This document shows, piece after piece, positions 6,822-9,879 of a DNA stretch of 9,879 bases. The notes beneath the pieces are model-generated. The model made no database searches and was not told the origin of the DNA. It worked only from the letters and a program-made list of their open reading frames with translations. The DNA is taken from NCBI GenBank assembly GCA_016234305.1, contig JACRFM010000073.1, positions 1 to 9,879 of the forward strand, given 5' to 3'. The position numbers were made by a program, and so were the translations under genes. Within the stretch, counting starts at the first letter, position 1. Every line of letters starts with the position of its first letter. This DNA comes from Candidatus Kerfeldbacteria bacterium (GTDB lineage: Bacteria > Patescibacteriota > Patescibacteriia > Veblenbacterales > UBA10138).

Positions 6822-7271
6822 ATGACAAATCTAGCCTTAAATCGCATTACGGTTTTCCAGCAAAATGGTGAACCTGAATTCATTTTTACCCCTCACTTTG
6901 AGGGTGATACACCGGAATCAGTATCTAAGCAGCTCTCCGAGAAGTTGCTTAGCATTGGTGAAAGATTTGCTCTGTTTGGTTCAGTTGATGTTAATTCTGA
7001 ATTACCACTTTTTAACATTATATTTCAGAAAGTTGATAAGACAGATAATGCGCCTAGCAAGGAAGAGGTGGAAGTCGTTTTAACTGCAGTCCTTAAAGTT
7101 AAGTTCTTTTTGCCTAGGAAGTGCAGTGGAACTAGTACGACTTGGGATGGTAAAACTACGACTTTATTTATTGAATTTGTAGACTTAGCTGAACAAAAAC
7201 TGTGTTTAGAATTGCTGCGTTCCAGTAGTACCAAAGAAGAGCATCTTAACCCTCTTTTAAAGAGAAAATAA
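6822..7271 (+). CDS. Unrecognised 149-aa soluble protein in the AT-rich island
   Basis: ATG at 6822 follows AAAGGAGG (6809-6816) by 5 bases, one of the best ribosome sites in the window, so good expression is likely. The protein has no signal peptide or membrane helix. Alternating hydrophobic segments (NRITVFQQ, FALFGSVDVN, LFNIIFQKV, VEVVLTAVLKVKFFL, TTLFIEFVDL) suggest an alpha/beta fold. One helix-like stretch lies at about 30-46 (PESVSKQLSEKLLSIGERF), and a basic C-terminus reads LLKRK. There are only two Cys, one in KCSG (about 100-103), and no metal or nucleotide motif. Base composition is much lower in G+C (17 of 60 at 6961-7020) than in the ATPase gene, which suggests a different origin or expression class. 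It lies between two SD-led mini-ORFs and is followed by a terminator. I recognise no family. Confidence 0.75.
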   Translation: MTNLALNRITVFQQNGEPEFIFTPHFEGDTPESVSKQLSEKLLSIGERFALFGSVDVNSELPLFNIIFQKVDKTDNAPSKEEVEVVLTAVLKVKFFLPRKCSGTSTTWDGKTTTLFIEFVDLAEQKLCLELLRSSSTKEEHLNPLLKRK

Positions 7272-7318
7272 ACATAGTTGATTTTTAAAAAATGTAGAAA
7301 AATAAGGAGATAAACAAA

Positions 7319-7336
7319 ATGGATATGTATTATTAA
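7319..7336 (+). CDS. 5-codon mini-ORF (MDMYY) ending at a terminator
   Basis: ATG GAT ATG TAT TAT TAA follows AAGGAGA (7304-7310) with 8 bases of spacing. It begins like the 6706 mini-ORF, including the Tyr-Tyr pair. Its stop codon ends one base before the stem of the terminator at 7338, so a ribosome there would cover the left arm and could favour readthrough toward the 7518 gene. Alternatively it is a decayed gene start with no role. The peptide itself suggests no function. Confidence 0.35.
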   Translation: MDMYY

Positions 7337-7337
7337 A

Positions 7338-7376
7338 ACCCTCTTGCTTATTTGGCAGGAGGGTATTTATTTTTCG
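7338..7376 (+). terminator. Intrinsic terminator after the 149-aa gene and mini-ORF
   Basis: ACCCTCTTGC (7338-7347) pairs with GCAGGAGGGT (7355-7364) over 10 bp with one wobble and a 7-base loop. An A-run precedes the stem and the T-rich tail atttattttt follows. The A-run could allow weak termination on the other strand too. Confidence 0.85.
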
Positions 7377-7401
7377 TTTTGGCATCTTGTGGACAAATAG
7401 A

Positions 7402-7429
7402 TTGACTATTTTTGATTCTTTACTATAAT
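7402..7429 (+). promoter_or_regulatory. Consensus sigma70-type promoter of the 262-aa protein gene
   Basis: TTGACT (7402-7407) and a perfect TATAAT (7424-7429) are separated by 16 bases. It is the strongest-looking promoter in the window. The predicted start near 7436 gives a leader of about 80 bases before the ATG at 7518. Confidence 0.8.
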
Positions 7430-7454
7430 TGATATATAAAGTAAATTTTAAACA

Positions 7455-7498
7455 AAGTCTCTCCAGCCCGAGTTTAAAAACGGGAAACAAAAAGACTT
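7455..7498 (+). promoter_or_regulatory. Foldable 5' leader of the 262-aa protein gene
   Basis: A nested structure is possible: outer arms AAGTCT (7455-7460) and AGACTT (7493-7498) enclose an inner CCCG/CGGG stem (7467-7470 with 7481-7484) around a 10-base loop. It ends about 20 bases before the start codon, just upstream of a modest ribosome site (aaagga near 7506). The stems are short, so this could be a mild translation or stability element. I recognise no riboswitch. Confidence 0.35.
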
Positions 7499-7517
7499 AA
7501 GACAAAAGGAAAAATTT

Positions 7518-8306
7518 ATGCCAACACCAAACAAACTTGCTCTAGTTAAACAGTTAATTCAAGCCGCCAAGAACAATTTGGATACTGCCAATCAGCTGCT
7601 TACGGCTATGGGCGCGCCGGAAAGCGCGGCCGTGCATACGCCTACGGCCCCGGCTCAGCATGTCGGCGGTTCGGTCCAGCACACTGACCAGGGCGCGGTG
7701 ATTATTGAAGGCGTGTTTGACGGCCAAAATATGGTTGGCCCGGATGGCAAGCTGTACAGCGTGCCGGCTAATTACGCTTCTAAATCAAAGTTGGTCGAAG
7801 GAGATTTATTGAAATTGACCATCAGCCCGGATGGCTCTTTTATTTATAAACAAATTGGACCGGTAGAGCGCGACCGGATTGTCGGTGTGCTGGTTAAAGA
7901 TAGTGAGTCAGAAGATTTCCGCGTGATGGCGCAGGGCCGGTTTTATAAAGTACTCCTCGCCAGTATTACTTATTTTAAATCTGAAGTGGGGGATGAGGTG
8001 GTGATTTTGGTGCCTAAAGGCACGGCTTCCACTTGGGCGGCGGTGGAAAACGTGATTAAAAAAGGCGAGGGTGACGCGGCGGCCATTGTGGCGGCCATGC
8101 CGGCTTTAACTCCAGCGGGTACGCAAGCGCCAGTCGCCAAAGTTCCTGCTCCTAAAGTTGAAATCAAGGCTAAAACTGAAACTTTAAAGACGGAAACCCA
8201 TAAAGTAGTCAAATTAGCGGCTACTAAGCCAGTGGTGGAAAAATCAATTGATACAGCTAAGTCCTCGGCGGTTAAAGTTGAAGTGTTGCCGTCTTTGGAA
8301 ATATAA
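7518..8306 (+). CDS. Conserved-looking 262-aa protein of unknown function upstream of dnaX
   Basis: Three parts can be seen. Residues 5-32 form an amphipathic helix (KLALVKQLIQAAKNNLDTAN). After a linker rich in Ala, Pro, His and Gly (33-58), residues about 60-182 form a compact beta-rich domain with GVFDGQNMVGPDGKLYSVPA (65-84), VEGDLLKLTISPDGSFIYKQ (93-112), VERDRIVGVL (116-125) and VGDEVVILVP (157-166). The repeated EGD/GDEV turns recall small beta-barrel nucleic-acid or ribosome-associated folds, but no named domain is assigned. Residues about 190-262 are low complexity, rich in Ala, Lys, Val, Pro and Thr, and probably flexible. There is no signal peptide or membrane helix. The consensus promoter suggests strong expression. 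From memory, similar proteins occur in Patescibacteria as uncharacterised proteins. A long frame on the opposite strand (7970-8671) is a shadow. Confidence 0.85.
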   Translation: MPTPNKLALVKQLIQAAKNNLDTANQLLTAMGAPESAAVHTPTAPAQHVGGSVQHTDQGAVIIEGVFDGQNMVGPDGKLYSVPANYASKSKLVEGDLLKLTISPDGSFIYKQIGPVERDRIVGVLVKDSESEDFRVMAQGRFYKVLLASITYFKSEVGDEVVILVPKGTASTWAAVENVIKKGEGDAAAIVAAMPALTPAGTQAPVAKVPAPKVEIKAKTETLKTETHKVVKLAATKPVVEKSIDTAKSSAVKVEVLPSLEI

Positions 8307-8326
8307 AGTTTATTGCCTGGTCTGGC

Positions 8327-8383
8327 ACACAGGGGCACCCTCTGCACGCGTGCAGAGGGTGCCCCTGTGTATACACTTTTTTT
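8327..8383 (+). terminator. 44-bp perfect palindrome with T-run between the 262-aa gene and dnaX
   Basis: Bases 8327-8370 equal their own reverse complement, centred between 8348 and 8349, with no spacer. A run of seven T residues follows at 8377-8383 after atacac. It starts 21 bases after the stop at 8306, so it probably ends that transcript. In DNA it could extrude a cruciform. Its GCAGAGGGTGCCC core recurs at 737-749, which suggests a repeat family rather than a one-off terminator. Confidence 0.75.
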
Positions 8384-8399
8384 GAGTAAAATTGATGAT

Positions 8400-8428
8400 T
8401 TGCCATAATTGTTTATCCTAGCTACAAT
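8400..8428 (+). promoter_or_regulatory. Promoter of dnaX, implying a leaderless start
   Basis: TTGCCA (8400-8405) and TACAAT (8423-8428) are separated by 17 bases. The predicted start, near 8435, is about 3 bases before the ATG at 8438. The alternative in-frame ATG at 8429 would directly abut the -10 box, upstream of the predicted transcript start. Confidence 0.6.
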
Positions 8429-8437
8429 ATGGCTGCT

Positions 8438-9879
8438 ATGACCGAGACTATTTATCGCAAGCACCGGCCTCAGACTTTTGCCGAAGTAGTAGGCCAAGAC
8501 CATATAAAACAAACCCTGCAGAGTGAACTTGTTAATAATAAATTGGCTCACGCTTATTTGTTTTGCGGTATGCGCGGTATTGGCAAAACCACGGTGGCCA
8601 GGCTCCTGGCTAAGGCAGTAAATTGTGAGCAGCGTAAGGCCAGCGAATTCGAGCCTTGCAACCAGTGCCAATCATGTTTGGATATTGCCACTGGCCGTTC
8701 TTTGGATTTAATTGAATTGGACGCCGCTTCCAATCGCCGCATTGACGATATTCGCGAAATTCGGGAAAAAGTGCCTTATGGCACGGCCCGTTCCCGTTAT
8801 AAAGTAGTCATAGTTGATGAGGTTCACATGCTCACCACTGAAGCCTTTAACGCTTTACTCAAAACTTTGGAAGAGCCGCCCAGCCATGTGATTTTTATAC
8901 TGGCCACTACCGAGGTGCACAAATTACCCGAAACAATCGTGTCACGTTGTCAGCGGTTTGATTTTAAAAGGATTACAGCGTCAGTTTTAAAAGCGCGCCT
9001 GGCCACTATTGCTGTGGTTGAGAAAGTTAAAATTGAAGATGGCGTTTTGGCGGAGATTGCTTATTTAGCTAATGGCTCCAGTCGTGACGCCGAAAGTTAT
9101 TTGGGAAAAATTTTAAGCCTAGGGCAGACTAAAATCGGCGCCGCTGAAGCCCATTTGGTACTGCCGCATTCCGACATTAAAGCAGCTTTGGAGTTTGTGG
9201 TTAAGGTAGTAAATTATCAGGCGGCTGAGGCCGTGGAACTGCTAAATAAATTTTTGAGCGAAGGCGGAGAGATAAATTATTTTTATAAACAGGTGCTGGA
9301 ATTGTGGCGCCATTTGCTATTGTTAAAACTTGGCGGTCAGACCGCGGTGGTGGCAGGTTTGGATTACGATGAGGCCGTGGTTAAGCCATTAATTGGGCTC
9401 TTACCTCATTTAAGCTATGGTCGGTTGCAAAATATACTAGGCGCTTGGCTGGAAATTGAAGGTGAATGGCGGCAAGCTGAGGTTTATCAATTGCCTTTGG
9501 AGATGGCGGTGATTACGATGTGCGAGTTGGCTGTTACAGAATCTAAAATAGTCACTCATCAGACGGGGCCGGTTTTAGCCGGCGGTGGTTTTGTAGACAC
9601 TAAACCCGTAAAGAATAATAGTGAGACTAAAAACTTGGCAGCCGACGATGATAATACAGCGGTTAAGGCTGATTTGCAGGAGATTATTAATAAGTGGGAG
9701 CTAGTCGTTAACAAAATTCGCGATTATAACCACTCCTTGTCTTTTATTTTGAGCGTGGCTAAACCGGTAAAGCTGGAAAAAGGCAAATTGACCATTGAGT
9801 TCCAATATAAACTGCACCACGAACGGGTTAAGGAAAAAAAGATTAAGCAAGTGGTGGAAGATGTGATTAAGGAAATTTC
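8438..9879 (+). CDS. dnaX: DNA polymerase III subunit gamma/tau, 3' end outside the window
   Basis: DnaX is the ATPase of the clamp loader that places the sliding clamp on DNA during replication. The visible 480 residues start with the conserved YRKHRPQTFAEVVGQDHI (6-23). Walker A is GMRGIGKTT (44-52). The zinc-binding cysteines are C63, C74, C77 and C80. Then come LDAASNRRIDDIREIREK (94-111), Walker B VIVDEVHM (124-131), ALLKTLEEPP (139-148), sensor 1 ATTE (156-159) and the SRC motif (169-171). The clamp-loader helical domain covers about 175-370. A linker (about 380-410) leads to a C-terminal domain with NHSLSFIL and LTIEFQYKLHHERV. The frame is still open at the edge. At 9835-9841 an A AAA AAG heptamer lies in frame and a -1 slip meets TAA two codons on. 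The start at 8438 is chosen from the promoter; 8429 (MAAMTET) is possible. Confidence 0.96.
   Translation, partial: MTETIYRKHRPQTFAEVVGQDHIKQTLQSELVNNKLAHAYLFCGMRGIGKTTVARLLAKAVNCEQRKASEFEPCNQCQSCLDIATGRSLDLIELDAASNRRIDDIREIREKVPYGTARSRYKVVIVDEVHMLTTEAFNALLKTLEEPPSHVIFILATTEVHKLPETIVSRCQRFDFKRITASVLKARLATIAVVEKVKIEDGVLAEIAYLANGSSRDAESYLGKILSLGQTKIGAAEAHLVLPHSDIKAALEFVVKVVNYQAAEAVELLNKFLSEGGEINYFYKQVLELWRHLLLLKLGGQTAVVAGLDYDEAVVKPLIGLLPHLSYGRLQNILGAWLEIEGEWRQAEVYQLPLEMAVITMCELAVTESKIVTHQTGPVLAGGGFVDTKPVKNNSETKNLAADDDNTAVKADLQEIINKWELVVNKIRDYNHSLSFILSVAKPVKLEKGKLTIEFQYKLHHERVKEKKIKQVVEDVIKEI
9835..9841 (+). promoter_or_regulatory. Candidate -1 ribosomal frameshift site in dnaX
   Basis: Codons 466-468 read GAA AAA AAG, which places the heptamer A AAA AAG in the phase needed for tandem slippage. 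A -1 shift would read AAA AAA GAT TAA and end at 9844-9846, giving a 469-residue gamma-like form. No clear stimulatory Shine-Dalgarno sequence lies about 10 bases upstream, and no strong hairpin is visible in the 38 bases downstream before the window ends. Confidence 0.4.

Noticed and set aside
7257..7490. 77-codon minus-strand frame
   Set aside because: It spans a terminator, a consensus promoter and the leader of the next gene, and its composition is that of AT-rich non-coding sequence.
8429..8437. Alternative dnaX start MAAMTET at ATG 8429
   Set aside because: It directly abuts the predicted -10 box TACAAT (8423-8428) and would precede the transcript start. It is kept as a possibility only if the promoter call is wrong.
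7970..8671. 233-codon open frame on the minus strand
   Set aside because: It lies antisense to the 262-aa gene and the conserved start of dnaX and crosses the palindrome and the dnaX promoter. The translation looks like a shadow, with no recognisable domain.

Overview
The window looks like chromosomal DNA from a streamlined, host-dependent bacterium, most probably a Patescibacteria (CPR) member. This is inferred from gene content: an orphan VirD4/TraG-like ATPase behind a small Pro-rich, helix-ending protein and ahead of a membrane-anchored methyltransferase, and a helix plus beta-domain protein of unknown function upstream of dnaX. Several genes also appear to start with almost no 5' leader. 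No taxonomic marker was searched, so lineage confidence is moderate.

Layout. Positions 3-488 hold the 3' part of a multi-pass membrane protein, closed by a clean intrinsic terminator. Positions 548-706 hold one copy of a MITE-like repeat, followed by a strong hairpin. Positions 773-2476 (minus strand) encode a CPA2/Kef-type cation:proton antiporter. A divergent promoter region (2477-2694) then leads into a plus-strand operon: a 154-aa helical protein (2695-3159), an 851-aa VirD4/TraG-like ATPase (3169-5724) and a membrane-anchored SAM methyltransferase (5729-6259). A second, complete copy of the repeat lies in inverted orientation at 6264-6433, directly after the methyltransferase stop codon.

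Positions 6440-7510 form an AT-rich island unlike its surroundings. It holds a near-consensus promoter, two tandem intrinsic terminators, a 9-codon mini-ORF, an unrecognised 149-aa protein (6822-7271), a 5-codon mini-ORF and a third terminator. All three reading frames in it follow strong Shine-Dalgarno sequences. A consensus promoter with a foldable leader then drives a 262-aa protein of unknown function (7518-8306), which ends at a 44-bp perfect palindrome. From 8438 to the window edge runs dnaX (DNA polymerase III gamma/tau), incomplete at its 3' end.

Main points for a second look: (1) an in-frame A AAA AAG slippery heptamer in dnaX followed at once by a -1 stop, the same arrangement that makes gamma in E. 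coli; (2) the inverted MITE pair bracketing 5.7 kb, one copy with a possible TAAAAAA target duplication that includes a stop codon; (3) paired SD-led mini-ORFs (MDVYYLLSG and MDMYY) around the 149-aa gene, the second ending one base before a terminator; (4) a promoter with tandem terminators that could make a small RNA or act as an attenuator; (5) a contrast between near-leaderless and SD-led genes within one window.
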